Of a stretch of 64,000 bases of DNA, positions 16,579 to 25,402 are shown in pieces. The DNA comes from Vicinamibacterales bacterium (lineage in GTDB: Bacteria; Acidobacteriota; Vicinamibacteria; Vicinamibacterales; UBA2999). The stretch spans positions 12,888-76,887 of the forward strand of contig JBAZYO010000019.1 in the NCBI GenBank assembly GCA_041659285.1. The letters are read 5' to 3'. A model generated the notes under the pieces. That model did not search any database and was not told the DNA's origin. It saw only the letters and a list, made by a program, of their open reading frames with translations. The translations under genes and the position numbers were made by a program. The first letter of the stretch is position 1, and each line of letters starts with the position of its first letter.

Positions 16579-16601
16579 GGGCCGTTCCGAAGGAACGGCC
16601 C
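16579..16601 (-). terminator. strong hairpin between murB and murA
   Basis: Ten perfect base pairs, GGGCCGTTCC (16579-16588) and GGAACGGCCC (16592-16601), close a 3-base loop in the 104-base gap between the murB stop and the murA start. There is no U-tract on the minus strand, so it may be a processing, attenuation or mobile-repeat hairpin rather than a terminator. The flank GGAACCTGACCCAG (16556-16569) looks like part of a repeat. Confidence 0.4.
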
Positions 16602-16653
16602 CTCGTCCTTGGCTGAGGTACGCTCCTCAACGAAGGGATCCAGGCGACACGCA

Positions 16654-17595
16654 CTATGAAAACTCGCCTAGACAGATGATCTCATCTCGCAAGGTGACGC
16701 CGAAGCGTTCTTTCACCGCCGCGCGGCAACGCTCGATGAGCGACTTGATGTCGGCCGCCGTGGCGGTGCCGTCGGTGATCACGAAGTTGGCGTGGATCGG
16801 CGAAACGCGGGCACCGCCCAGCACCGCGCCCTTCAGGCCGGCCCGGTCGACGAGCGCGCCGGCCGAGGGCGGGATGCCGTCCGGGATGTGATCGCGCGAC
16901 GGCTTAGGATTCATGAAGATGCAGCCGGCGCTCGGCGCCGCCAGCGGCTGGGTCCGCTTGCGGAACGCCAGCGACTCCCGCGCCACCAGGCGCAGGGCCG
17001 CCGGGTCGGCGCCCGGCGTCACCCGAAACGCCGCCCACAACACGATCTCGCCGGTGTGCTTCAGACGGCTGAAGTCGTAGTCGAACTCCATGCGGTCCGC
17101 CGACACCTGCAGGAGGGTGCCGTCGGGACGCACCAGGCGGACGCTTTCCACCAGGTCGCCGATGTTGGTCTGTTTCCAGTGCGCGTTGCCGTAGATGGCG
17201 CCGCCCACCGTGCCCGGCGTGCCGGCCCAGGCCTCGAGGCCGGCGTAGCCCCGGTTGATGGTCCAGCGCACGAGACTGTTGATGGTGACGGCGGCGTCGG
17301 CGCGAACGAGGTGGTTGCCAAGCTTGCTCACCGAGCCGCCGCGCGGCCGGATCACCAGTCCGCGCACGCCGCGATCCGAGACGAGCACGTTCGAGCCGCC
17401 GCCCAGCATTGTCACCGGCTGCCCTGCCGCCTTCGCGGTCTTCAGGGCCAGGACGATTTCCTCGGCGTTGACCGGTTCGAACAGGACGTCGGCCGGACCG
17501 CCGACCCTGAAGGTCGTGAGCGGCGCGAGCGGCGCATCGATCGAGACGCGGGCGGCGCCAAACGCGGACGTCATGGCCGTCACCAGCGCACTCAT
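16654..17595 (-). CDS. murB: UDP-N-acetylenolpyruvoylglucosamine reductase
   Basis: MurB is the FAD enzyme that reduces the MurA product to UDP-MurNAc. ATG 17595 overlaps the upstream pxpC stop (ATGA) and gives 313 residues; a longer in-frame start adds only unrelated residues. The FAD-binding L-G-G-G-S-N-V-L-V-S-D (about 60-70), G-T-P-G-T-V-G-G-A-I-Y-G-N-A (about 125-138) and the catalytic S-A-G-C-I-F-M-N-P are present. The Cys at the proton-donor position, instead of Ser, and the short insert pattern are common in type II MurB enzymes. Confidence 0.95.
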   Translation of the reverse strand: MSALVTAMTSAFGAARVSIDAPLAPLTTFRVGGPADVLFEPVNAEEIVLALKTAKAAGQPVTMLGGGSNVLVSDRGVRGLVIRPRGGSVSKLGNHLVRADAAVTINSLVRWTINRGYAGLEAWAGTPGTVGGAIYGNAHWKQTNIGDLVESVRLVRPDGTLLQVSADRMEFDYDFSRLKHTGEIVLWAAFRVTPGADPAALRLVARESLAFRKRTQPLAAPSAGCIFMNPKPSRDHIPDGIPPSAGALVDRAGLKGAVLGGARVSPIHANFVITDGTATAADIKSLIERCRAAVKERFGVTLRDEIICLGEFS

Positions 17596-18542
17596 GAGGC
17601 GTCCTTGAGGTCCGCGTATCGCAGTAACTGGCGTTCTCGCGCGATCAGCGCCGTGACGGCTTCCTGCCGCGAGCACAGGATGAACTCGATGAAGTCGCCG
17701 GGTGCGAGCTGCCCGGCCAACGGCAGGTCGGCGGAGATCACGTGACCAATCTTCGGGTATCCGCCGGCCGTCTGTCGATCGGCCATCAGCAGAATGGGCT
17801 CGCCGGCCCCAGGCACCTGGATCGCGCCCATCCCGACCGGCTCCGAGATCAGCTCGCCGGCGCGGACGCGAGCCAACGCCGGCCCCTCCAGGCGATAGCC
17901 CATGCGATTGGACCGTGGGGAGATCCGGAAACTCACGCCGACCACCGCCTTCAACGCATCGGCGCGGAACCACTCGTCCTGCGGTCCCGGCACGACGCGC
18001 AACTGCGCGCGGCCGCCCGTGGGGAGCGTCAAGCCTGCCGCCTTCCGCGACGGACGGGCCGAAGGCCGTGCCAGCACCGGCACGCGATCGCCCGTGATCA
18101 GCGCGCGGCCGTCGACGCCGCCCATGCGGCTCACCAGATGCGTCGCCCGGCTGCCCAGCACTGCCGCCGTCTGGATGCCGCCGGCCACGCCCACATAGGC
18201 ACGCGCGCCTTGCACGATGCGCCCGAACTTCAGGCGTTGTCCGGGCCGGACTGGAAACGAAGCGGCCATCGGCACGGGCTGGCCATCGCAGGTCGCTTCG
18301 AAATGGGCGCCGGCAATGGCGAGCGTGGTCTCCGCGCCGATGATCATCTCCGGGCCGATCAGCGTGACTTCAAGCGTCGCCGCATCCACCTCGTTGCCGA
18401 CCAACTGGTTGGCGAGCCGATGTGAGAACGCGTCCATCGGGCCGGCCACCGGCACGCCGAGCGCCTGGTGCCCATACCGTCCCACGTCCTGCACCGTGGT
18501 CAGCAGGCCGGGTCTGATGATGTCGAGCGAGCCGAGGCTCAT
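17592..18542 (-). CDS. pxpC: 5-oxoprolinase subunit PxpC (biotin-dependent carboxylase-like family)
   Basis: PxpC (YbgK, AHS2 domain) works with PxpB and PxpA to hydrolyse 5-oxoproline with ATP. The 316-residue protein carries the AHS2 hallmarks L-L-T-T-V-Q-D-V-G-R-Y-G-H, G-V-P-V-A-G-P-M-D, Y-V-G-V-A-G-G-I, and G-Y-P-K-I-G-H-V-I near the end. It overlaps both pxpB and murB by 4 bases (ATGA). I see no pxpA (LamB/YcsF) gene nearby. Confidence 0.9.
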   Translation of the reverse strand: MSLGSLDIIRPGLLTTVQDVGRYGHQALGVPVAGPMDAFSHRLANQLVGNEVDAATLEVTLIGPEMIIGAETTLAIAGAHFEATCDGQPVPMAASFPVRPGQRLKFGRIVQGARAYVGVAGGIQTAAVLGSRATHLVSRMGGVDGRALITGDRVPVLARPSARPSRKAAGLTLPTGGRAQLRVVPGPQDEWFRADALKAVVGVSFRISPRSNRMGYRLEGPALARVRAGELISEPVGMGAIQVPGAGEPILLMADRQTAGGYPKIGHVISADLPLAGQLAPGDFIEFILCSRQEAVTALIARERQLLRYADLKDAS

Positions 18543-19198
18543 GCGGCGCCGCCCGGTTGCGGCACGAATCGCACGAGGTCGCCCGCCGCCAGCAGGCTCG
18601 GCTGCGGGCGGTTCGCGTCGAACATCGCCGCCGGCGTGCGGCCGATCACTTGCCATCCCCCGGGGCTCGCGACCGGGTACACGCCCGTCTGTTCGCCGGC
18701 GATCCCGACCGAGCCGGCGGGCACACGCTCCCGGGGCACGCGGTGGCGCGGCGCGGCAATGCGCGAATCCACCCGGCCCATGTAGGCGAACCCGGGAACG
18801 AATCCGAGCATGTAGACGCGATACGTTCGCGCCGCATGCCACGCGATCACGTCAGCCGTTGAACACCCGGCAAATGCCGCGACGGCCTCCAGGTCGGGGC
18901 CGTATTCGCCGCCGTACGCCACGGGAATCTCGATCGGCGCCCGCGGCGTCACACCTTCGGTCGCGTCCAGCCCGCTGGCATCATCGGCGATGGCCCGTTC
19001 GAGGGCGCCGAGGTCGGTTTGCAGCGGGTCGAAATGCACCGCCACCGTGCAGTAGCCGGGCACCACATCGCGGATGCCACGGCCGCCCCGCTGGCGCAGG
19101 CGCGACGCCAACGCGATGGCCCGCTCATTCACCACCGGATCAATCACCGGCTCGAACTCGACGAGCAGCATCGAGTCCCCGCATTCGCGGATCTTCAT
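18539..19198 (-). CDS. pxpB: 5-oxoprolinase subunit PxpB
   Basis: PxpB (YbgJ, AHS1 domain, formerly called an allophanate hydrolase subunit or KipI). The 219-residue protein begins near the family's G-D-S-M-L-L-V-E-F and contains the signature M-L-G-F-V-P-G-F-A-Y-M-G (about 133-144) and the C-terminal S-P-G-G-W-Q-V-I-G-R-T-P. It is translationally coupled to mpl upstream and pxpC downstream by 4-base overlaps. KipI-like kinase inhibition is an alternative role for solitary members, but pairing with PxpC favours 5-oxoprolinase. Confidence 0.9.
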   Translation of the reverse strand: MKIRECGDSMLLVEFEPVIDPVVNERAIALASRLRQRGGRGIRDVVPGYCTVAVHFDPLQTDLGALERAIADDASGLDATEGVTPRAPIEIPVAYGGEYGPDLEAVAAFAGCSTADVIAWHAARTYRVYMLGFVPGFAYMGRVDSRIAAPRHRVPRERVPAGSVGIAGEQTGVYPVASPGGWQVIGRTPAAMFDANRPQPSLLAAGDLVRFVPQPGGAA

Positions 19199-20589
19199 TT
19201 CAGCGCGCTCACAAGCTTGCCGTGAATCCCGCCGAAGCCGCCGTTCGACATCACGACAATCACGTCACCCGGGCGGGCTTCCCGCGCGACCGCCTCGACG
19301 ATGGCGTCCACCGTCGGCAGGTGGCGCGCGGCGACATTCCGGGCGCGCAGGTCCTCCACCAGCCTCGCCTCCGACAGCCGCTGCTCGGCGGGCAGGCTCG
19401 ATCGGAAGATCGAGGCCAGCACGACCTCATCCGCTCCAGCGAACGCCCGCGCGAAGTCATCCTGGAACACGCGCCGGCAAGACGATGCCGACCGGGGCTC
19501 GAAGATGGCCCACAGGCGCCGGCCGGCGGCGGATCGGCGAAGCGCCTTGAGCGTTTCCTCAACCGCCGTCGGGTGGTGCGCGAAGTCGTCGTAGACGGTG
19601 ATGCCGCGCACCTCGCCGACCACTTCGAGCCGGCGCTTCACGCCCGCGAACGCCGCGAGCCCTCGACGCAGAGCGTTGACGTCGAGGCCGAGGTCGGCGC
19701 CCACCGCAATCGCGGCGAGCGCGTTGCGCACGTTGTGCTCGCCCAGCATCGCCATCCGGAACCGGCCGTGAACGCGCGACCCCTGCAGCACGGTGAACGC
19801 GGTGTCGGCGCCGCTCTCGATGTCGATCGCCCGCCAATCGGCGGCTGCCGCCAACCCGAACGTCTGGACCCGGCTCCTGGCCAGCGGCGCCAGCGCCGCG
19901 GCGTCCGGGCTGTCGAGGCCGAGCAGCGTCAGCCCGCGGCGCGGGACCAGGTTCACCAGCCGCTTGAACGCCAGCCGGACCTCATCGAGATCGGCATAGA
20001 TGTCGGCATGATCGAACTCGATGTTGTTGACGACGGCGACGTCGGGGAGGTACTTCAGGAACTTGGCGGTCTTGTCGAAGTAGGCGCTGTCGTATTCATC
20101 CCCTTCGATGACGAAGGCCTTGCCCTTGCCGATGCGATAGCTCGCTCCGTCCTTGCCGAAGTTCCGCGCGATGCCGCCGACCAGCACGGTGGGGTCGGCG
20201 CCGGCGGCGGTCAGCAGCCATCCGGTCAGCGATGTCGTGGTGGTCTTGCCATGGGTGCCGGCGATCACGATCGACTGGGCGTCCCATAGCCAGTGATCCC
20301 GGATGGTCTCGGGCAACGAGGCGTACCGCAGGTTCCGATCGAGCACGGCTTCGAGTTCGGCGTTGCCCCTCGAGATGGCGTTGCCGACCACGACCAGGTC
20401 CAACGCGCCGGCGACGTGCTCGGGGCGGTAACCTTCGAGCACTGTGATGCCCTCGGCCGCCAGGAAGTCGCTCATGGGCGGATAGACGTGCTCGTCGGAG
20501 CCGCTGACGTCGTTGCCGGCCTGCTTGAGCAACGCGGCCAGCGTCGCCATGGCCGTGCCGCACACACCAATCAGATGAATCCGAGCCAC
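19195..20589 (-). CDS. mpl: UDP-N-acetylmuramate:L-Ala-gamma-D-Glu-meso-DAP ligase (Mpl)
   Basis: Mpl attaches recycled tripeptide to UDP-MurNAc. The 464-residue Mur-ligase has the N-terminal H-L-I-G-V-C-G-T-A-M (nucleotide-sugar loop), the ATP loop A-G-T-H-G-K-T-T-T (about 105-113), I-E-G-D-E-Y-D-S-A-Y-F-D, and the C-terminal Y-D-D-F-A-H-H-P-T-A-V. The C-G-T-A-M-A and E-G-D-E-Y-D-S motifs distinguish Mpl from MurC. With nagZ and ldcA upstream in the same transcript, a murein-recycling role is coherent. Confidence 0.9.
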   Translation of the reverse strand: MARIHLIGVCGTAMATLAALLKQAGNDVSGSDEHVYPPMSDFLAAEGITVLEGYRPEHVAGALDLVVVGNAISRGNAELEAVLDRNLRYASLPETIRDHWLWDAQSIVIAGTHGKTTTTSLTGWLLTAAGADPTVLVGGIARNFGKDGASYRIGKGKAFVIEGDEYDSAYFDKTAKFLKYLPDVAVVNNIEFDHADIYADLDEVRLAFKRLVNLVPRRGLTLLGLDSPDAAALAPLARSRVQTFGLAAAADWRAIDIESGADTAFTVLQGSRVHGRFRMAMLGEHNVRNALAAIAVGADLGLDVNALRRGLAAFAGVKRRLEVVGEVRGITVYDDFAHHPTAVEETLKALRRSAAGRRLWAIFEPRSASSCRRVFQDDFARAFAGADEVVLASIFRSSLPAEQRLSEARLVEDLRARNVAARHLPTVDAIVEAVAREARPGDVIVVMSNGGFGGIHGKLVSALK

Positions 20590-21509
20590 TAGGACACCGC
20601 CGCTTCTGTGATGACCACGGCCGGTGATCCATCACCGATCACCTGCGCGCGCACGCCGAACGGCAGCGTCCACGTGGCGCCGGCGGTGTGGCCGGATGGG
20701 AAGCCGAACAGCACCGGCCCGGCAAACCCGGCCGTGAAGTCGCGCAGCACGTCGCGAATGGCCGGGTCGCCGCCCGGCTCGTCGCATCCGGGGAACTCCC
20801 CGAACACCACCGCGCTCGCCCGCCCGAACAGGCCCGCCTGCGCGAGCTGCGTCAGCATGCGGTGAATGCGGTATGGCCGTTCGCCGATGTCTTCGAGGAA
20901 CAGCGCGCACCCCTGCGGCGCGTCGAACGCCCATGGTGTGCCGAGAGACGAGACCAGCTGCGTCAGCGTGCCGCCGACCAGCCGGCCCACCGCGTGGCCG
21001 GCGTGCAGCACCTCGAGCGCCGCCGGGCGCATCTCCCCTGCCGGCTCGCTCGACATCACCACGCGCCTGAACGACGTCTCGTCGTAGGCAGACGGCCCTT
21101 TCGACAGCCGGCGATCGATCATCGGTCCGTGAATCGCCGTCAGTCCGTTCAGCAGGTAGAACGACAGGATCGCGGTGATGTCGCTGTAGCCGATCAGCGC
21201 CTTCCGGGATTTTCTCAGCAGCGCGGGATCGAGCAGCGGCAGCACCTGCGCGCTGCCATAGCCGCCGCGCATCGCGATCAGCGCGCTAATCGCGGGGTCG
21301 GCCCACGCCTGCGCGATCGCCTTGGCGCGGACCTGCGCCGAACCGGCCACGAATCGATCCTTCTCGAACAGCGACTCGTCGAAGACCGCCTCGAGGCCAA
21401 GGCGCGCGAGCTCGGCGACGCCCGCCTCGACTTCTTCGCGCGCAAACGAACTGGCCGGTGCGACGAGGGCGACGCGATCGCCCGGGGACAACTGGCGAAG
21501 CTTGATCAC
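20589..21509 (-). CDS. ldcA: muramoyltetrapeptide (LD-) carboxypeptidase, S66 family
   Basis: LdcA removes the terminal D-Ala from recycled muropeptides in the cytoplasm, making the tripeptide substrate that Mpl uses. The 306-residue protein carries the nucleophile Ser in I-G-Y-S-D-I-T (about 110-116), the catalytic Glu in F-L-E-D-I-G-E (about 210-216), and the His in F-P-S-G-H-T near residue 275. It starts with GTG 21509 overlapping the nagZ stop (GTGA) and ends one base into mpl, so the three are coupled. Confidence 0.92.
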   Translation of the reverse strand: MIKLRQLSPGDRVALVAPASSFAREEVEAGVAELARLGLEAVFDESLFEKDRFVAGSAQVRAKAIAQAWADPAISALIAMRGGYGSAQVLPLLDPALLRKSRKALIGYSDITAILSFYLLNGLTAIHGPMIDRRLSKGPSAYDETSFRRVVMSSEPAGEMRPAALEVLHAGHAVGRLVGGTLTQLVSSLGTPWAFDAPQGCALFLEDIGERPYRIHRMLTQLAQAGLFGRASAVVFGEFPGCDEPGGDPAIRDVLRDFTAGFAGPVLFGFPSGHTAGATWTLPFGVRAQVIGDGSPAVVITEAAVS

Positions 21510-22609
21510 AGAAAGGCCGCCATTTCGGCGGCAATCAACTGGTGCTCTTCGCGGCCGAGCAACTGGCGCATCTCGCGGGCGCGGCTGGCCGGCTTTCGCC
21601 GCTCGCCCATCAGGAACCGTTCCTTCGCCCGCCGCAACCGCAGGAACGCATCGTCACACCGTGCCGGCGTGATGGCGCCGGATTCGACCGCCCTCACCAG
21701 GGCTTCGAGGGTCCGCGCCTGCAGGTCGACGTCGCCGCTGCAGACGAGGATGCCGTCACAGCCGGCGCGGATGGCTTCGACCGCAGCCTCGGGGACCGGG
21801 TAGCGCGCGCTCACCGCCTTCATCTCGAGATCGTCGCTGAGGATCACGCCTTCGAAGCCCAGTTCGTCCCGCAGCAGCGCTTGCACGACCTTGGGCGACA
21901 GCGTTGACGGCCGGTGCTCATCGAGCGACGGCACCAGCACGTGCGCGGTCATGATGAACGCGACCTTTTCAGCCACCGCCGCCCGGAACGGCTCGAACTC
22001 GATGGCCCGCAGGCGGTCGGGCGGATGCTCGACCAGCGGCAATTCGAGGTGCGAGTCGGTGTTGGTGTCGCCGTGGCCGGGGAAGTGCTTGCCGCACGCC
22101 GCGACCCCGGACTCCTGCAGCGCCTTGATGATCACGCGTCCCAGCCGCGCCACGTCTTCCGCGCGCCCGGCCAGGGCGCGGTCGCCGATGACCGGGTTCT
22201 TGGGGTTGGTGTGAATGTCCAGGACGGGCGCGTAGTCGAGCGTGATGCCGACGGCCGACAGCTCGCCGGCCAGCGCCTTCGCGAACCGTTCGGCGAGCGC
22301 CTCCCCCTCCTCCCGGCCGGCACGGCCCAAGGTCGCCATCGGCGGCCACGTCGTGAAGGGCTCCTTCAACCGGGCGACGCGGCCGCCTTCCTGGTCCACG
22401 CTCACCCACGCCGGCGCCGTCCGGCCCAGCGCTTCGCACTCGGCCGCCAGCTCCGCCACCTGCTCCGGCGCCTCGATGTTGCGGCTGAAGAAGATCAGGC
22501 CGCCGAGGTCGAACTCCTTCGCCAGCGATCGCATTTCGACCGGCATGGTGCGGCCGGGAATGCTGCCAATCAGAAATTGTCCGACGTCGCGACGCGTGGC
22601 TAGTGGCAT
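21506..22609 (-). CDS. nagZ: beta-N-acetylhexosaminidase NagZ (GH3)
   Basis: NagZ cleaves GlcNAc from anhydromuropeptides in murein recycling. The 367-residue GH3 protein has D-Q-E-G-G-R-V near residue 71, the K-H-F-P-G-H-G-D-T loop with catalytic His-Asp (about 175-183), and the nucleophile Asp in I-L-S-D-D-L-E-M-K-A. I choose ATG 22609 (M-P-L-A-T-R-R-D-V-G-Q) over an in-frame start 5 codons upstream. No signal peptide is present, as expected for the cytoplasmic enzyme. It is the first gene of the minus-strand murein block. Confidence 0.92.
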   Translation of the reverse strand: MPLATRRDVGQFLIGSIPGRTMPVEMRSLAKEFDLGGLIFFSRNIEAPEQVAELAAECEALGRTAPAWVSVDQEGGRVARLKEPFTTWPPMATLGRAGREEGEALAERFAKALAGELSAVGITLDYAPVLDIHTNPKNPVIGDRALAGRAEDVARLGRVIIKALQESGVAACGKHFPGHGDTNTDSHLELPLVEHPPDRLRAIEFEPFRAAVAEKVAFIMTAHVLVPSLDEHRPSTLSPKVVQALLRDELGFEGVILSDDLEMKAVSARYPVPEAAVEAIRAGCDGILVCSGDVDLQARTLEALVRAVESGAITPARCDDAFLRLRRAKERFLMGERRKPASRAREMRQLLGREEHQLIAAEMAAFL

Positions 22610-22613
22610 AAGT

Positions 22614-22647
22614 CTGTAGGGCACCCCATAAAAGGGGTGCCCTACAA
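22614..22647. repeat. palindromic repeat, same family as at 44228-44379
   Basis: A near-perfect palindrome, TGTAGGGCACCCC (22616-22628) and GGGGTGCCCTACA (22634-22646), separated by ATAAA-type bases, fills the gap between the divergent nagZ and sugar-kinase genes. Its right edge runs into AAATTATAAT. The same core occurs in several copies near 44228-44379. Confidence 0.8.
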
Positions 22648-22649
22648 AT

Positions 22650-22655
22650 TATAAT
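22650..22655 (+). promoter_or_regulatory. -10 box, leaderless arrangement, for the GHMP kinase gene
   Basis: A perfect TATAAT lies 6 bases before GTG 22662. The spacing puts the predicted transcription start at the start codon. The place for a -35 box is occupied by the palindromic repeat. Confidence 0.55.
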
Positions 22656-22661
22656 TGCGCC

Positions 22662-23654
22662 GTGCGAATCTCAGCATCGGCGCCCACACGAATTGATCTG
22701 GCGGGCGGCACCATCGATATCTGGCCGTTGTACCTGTTTCACCCCGGCGCACAAACGCTCCATATCGCCATCAGCCTCAGGGCGCACGCGTGGATCGAGC
22801 CGCGACCGGACGGCCGCATCGAGCTGGTCTCGGAAGACACCGACCGCCAGGTGAACCTGTCGGCCGATCAGCTCCGGGACGATGAGACGCTGCCGCTGCT
22901 CGGCCGGCTGGTGCACCGGTTCGACGCGCACGGCCTGCGCCTGACCACGCGCGGGGAGTCGCCCGCCGGCGCCGGCATCGCCGGCTCCTCGGCGCTCAAC
23001 ATCGCCATTTGCGGCGCCCTGGCGCACTTCGGGCACCACGACCTCGACCCGGAAGCGCTGATGGAGATCGCCAAGGACGTGGAGGCCCAGGTCATCCACG
23101 TGCCCACCGGCCTGCAGGACTATCGGCCGGCCATGTATGGCGGCATCGCCGCCCTCGAGCTGAATGCGGGCCGTCCAACCAGGGTTCCCCTCGACGTCGA
23201 TCCCCAGGCGCTGGAACAACGGTTGGTCCTCTGCTACACGGGCGAACCCCGCAACTCCGGCACCAACAACTGGGACATCACCAAGCGCCACATCGACGGC
23301 GACCGCCACGTGTTTGACTGTTTCGAGCGCATCCGCGACACCGCCGCCGAAATGCGGGCGGCCCTGGCCCGGGGCGACTGGGACGCGACCGCGCGCTGCC
23401 TGGCGACCGAGTGGGGCAACCGCAAGCGCCTGGCGCCAGGAGTGACGACGCCCGCGATCGAGAACTTGATCGCGCGCGCCACCGCGGCCGGCGCACTGGG
23501 CGCCAAGGTGTGCGGCGCCGGCGGCGGCGGATGCCTCGTGTGCATGGCGCCACCGGAGCAGGTGCCGGCCGTGCGCGAAGCCCTCGCTGACGGTGGGGCC
23601 CGGCTGCTGGACTTCCACATCGAGACCACCGGCTTGAGCGTCGTCGAAGAATGA
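22662..23654 (+). CDS. GHMP-family sugar kinase
   Basis: A 330-residue GHMP kinase. It begins I-S-A-S-A-P-T-R-I-D-L-A-G-G-T-I-D, has the phosphate-binding S-P-A-G-A-G-I-A-G-S-S-A (about 106-117), and ends with the C-terminal motif K-V-C-G-A-G-G-G-G-C-L (about 285-295). The family pattern and G-L-Q-D-Y motif are closest in style to heptose-7-phosphate kinase (HddA) and related D-glycero-D-manno-heptose enzymes, but the substrate cannot be fixed. It overlaps PolX by 4 bases. There is no leader or ribosome-binding site; the -10 box suggests a leaderless mRNA. Confidence 0.85.
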   Translation: MRISASAPTRIDLAGGTIDIWPLYLFHPGAQTLHIAISLRAHAWIEPRPDGRIELVSEDTDRQVNLSADQLRDDETLPLLGRLVHRFDAHGLRLTTRGESPAGAGIAGSSALNIAICGALAHFGHHDLDPEALMEIAKDVEAQVIHVPTGLQDYRPAMYGGIAALELNAGRPTRVPLDVDPQALEQRLVLCYTGEPRNSGTNNWDITKRHIDGDRHVFDCFERIRDTAAEMRAALARGDWDATARCLATEWGNRKRLAPGVTTPAIENLIARATAAGALGAKVCGAGGGGCLVCMAPPEQVPAVREALADGGARLLDFHIETTGLSVVEE

Positions 23655-25390
23655 CCACTCCCCTGCCCGCGCCGCTGGATAACCACGCCATCGCGCGCGC
23701 CCTCCAGGAGATCGCCGACCTCCTGGAGCTAAAAGGCGAGAACCCGTTCAAGATTCGCGCCTACCGCAACGGCGCCGACGTCGTGGCCCATGCCGCCGAA
23801 GCCGCGGCCGGGCTCGACGAGGCCGGACTTCGCGCGTGGCCGGGCATCGGCAAGGATCTCGCCATCCGCATTCGTGAGATTGCGCTGACCGGCACTTGCG
23901 AAGTGCGGAGGGAACTGCTGAAGGAGTTCCCCGAGACTCTACTCGACGTCTTGCGCTTGCAGGGCGTGGGCCCCAAGACGGTGGCGCTCCTCTACCGCGA
24001 GCTGCACATCACGAGCCTCGAAGACCTCGGCCAGGCGGCGAGGGCCGGCCGCATCCGCGGCATCAAGGGCATGGGCGCCAAGAAAGAGGAACTGATCCTC
24101 AAGGCGCTGGACGAGCGCCAGCGGCATGCGGGCCGCCATCTCCTGGCCAGGGCCAGCGGCGTGGCGGAAGCCCTGGTGGCGTACCTGACCACGCACGCGC
24201 CGGCCGCGACCATCGTCACGGTGGGCAGCGTGCGGCGCGGCGCCGAGACCAGCGGCGACCTCGACATTCTCGCCACCGGGGCGGACACCGCCCTGGCGGA
24301 TGCCTTTGTCGCCTACCCCGCCGTCGAGCGCGTACTGGGCCACGGCCCCACGAAGGCCAGCGTGCTGCTGCGTGGCGGATACCAGGCCGACCTTCGCATC
24401 GTGCTGCCGGATCAGCGCGGCGCGGCGCTGCAATACTTCACGGGATCAAAGGCGCACAACATCGCGCTCCGCGACCGCGCCCTCGAACGCGGCTGGAAGC
24501 TGAACGAGTACGGCCTCTTCGACGCGCATGAGACGGCGATTGCCGGCGCCACCGAGGAGGGCATCTACGAGGCGCTCGGCCTGGCGTGGATTCCGCCTGA
24601 GCTCCGCGAGAACCGCGGCGAGATCGAAGCCGCCGGCGACGCCACCCTGCCCAGCCTGATCACGGCCGCCGACCTGCGCGGCGATGTCCACATGCACACC
24701 ACCGACTCGGACGGCCGCGAGAGCCTCGAGGCCATGGTCGCGGCCGCTCGCGCACGCGGTCTGCAGTACATCGCGATTACCGATCACACCCAGTCGCTGG
24801 CGATGACCAACGGCCTGGATGACGACCGCACCTTCGCGCAGGCTGAGCGGATCCGCGCCTACGCCAGGTCCTTGACCGGGTTCGCGGTGCTCGCCGGCAT
24901 CGAGTGCGACATCCTGGCCGACGGCCGCATGGACCTGGCCGACGATTGCCTGGCCGCGCTCGACATCGTGGTGGCCTCGGTCCATTCCGCGCTCCAGCAG
25001 GACGAGGCGGAGATGACCGCGCGCGTCATCAAGGCCATCGAGCACCCGTCGGTGGACATCATCGGGCACCTCACCGGCCGCATGCTGTTGCGCCGCGAGC
25101 CGTCGCGCCTCAACATCGAGAAGGTGATCGACGCCGCGGCTGCCAACGGCGTCGCGCTCGAGATCAACTCGCAGCCGTACCGGCTGGACGTCTCCGACAG
25201 CCACGCCCGCCTGGCCCGCGATCGCGGCGTCAAGATCGCGATCAATTCCGACGCCCACGAGGTGGACGCGCTCGGCTACGTCCGCTGGGGCGTGCTGACG
25301 GCGCGCCGGGCCTGGCTCGGCAAGGATGACGTGATCAACACGCTGCCACTGGCGCAATTCCGCAAGGCCCTGCGGCGGAATCGAGGATAG
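23651..25390 (+). CDS. polX: DNA polymerase X family protein with C-terminal PHP domain (PolX)
   Basis: A base-excision-type repair polymerase with exonuclease activity. The 579-residue protein has an N-terminal 8-kDa-like domain (about 1-75), helix-hairpin-helix regions (W-P-G-I-G-K-D and L-Q-G-V-G-P-K, about 56-120), the nucleotidyltransferase motif G-S-V-R-R-G ... G-D-L-D-I-L (about 194-208), and a PHP phosphoesterase domain from about 345 with metal ligands in D-V-H-M-H-T-T-D-S and I-T-D-H-T, and N-S-D-A-H near the end. ATG overlaps the kinase stop (ATGA). The pairing of a sugar kinase and PolX is probably fortuitous. Confidence 0.93.
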   Translation: MTTPLPAPLDNHAIARALQEIADLLELKGENPFKIRAYRNGADVVAHAAEAAAGLDEAGLRAWPGIGKDLAIRIREIALTGTCEVRRELLKEFPETLLDVLRLQGVGPKTVALLYRELHITSLEDLGQAARAGRIRGIKGMGAKKEELILKALDERQRHAGRHLLARASGVAEALVAYLTTHAPAATIVTVGSVRRGAETSGDLDILATGADTALADAFVAYPAVERVLGHGPTKASVLLRGGYQADLRIVLPDQRGAALQYFTGSKAHNIALRDRALERGWKLNEYGLFDAHETAIAGATEEGIYEALGLAWIPPELRENRGEIEAAGDATLPSLITAADLRGDVHMHTTDSDGRESLEAMVAAARARGLQYIAITDHTQSLAMTNGLDDDRTFAQAERIRAYARSLTGFAVLAGIECDILADGRMDLADDCLAALDIVVASVHSALQQDEAEMTARVIKAIEHPSVDIIGHLTGRMLLRREPSRLNIEKVIDAAAANGVALEINSQPYRLDVSDSHARLARDRGVKIAINSDAHEVDALGYVRWGVLTARRAWLGKDDVINTLPLAQFRKALRRNRG

Positions 25391-25402
25391 AGAGCCCACG
25401 TT

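Noticed and set aside
17596..17973. Longer in-frame start for murB at 17973
   Set aside because: The added residues are inside pxpC and do not resemble MurB; ATG 17595 overlaps the pxpC stop as expected.
18217..20289. A 690-codon open frame on the plus strand
   Set aside because: It lies opposite pxpC, pxpB and mpl, whose motifs are clear. Its translation is Arg/Ala/Gly-rich with no family signature: a shadow caused by high GC.
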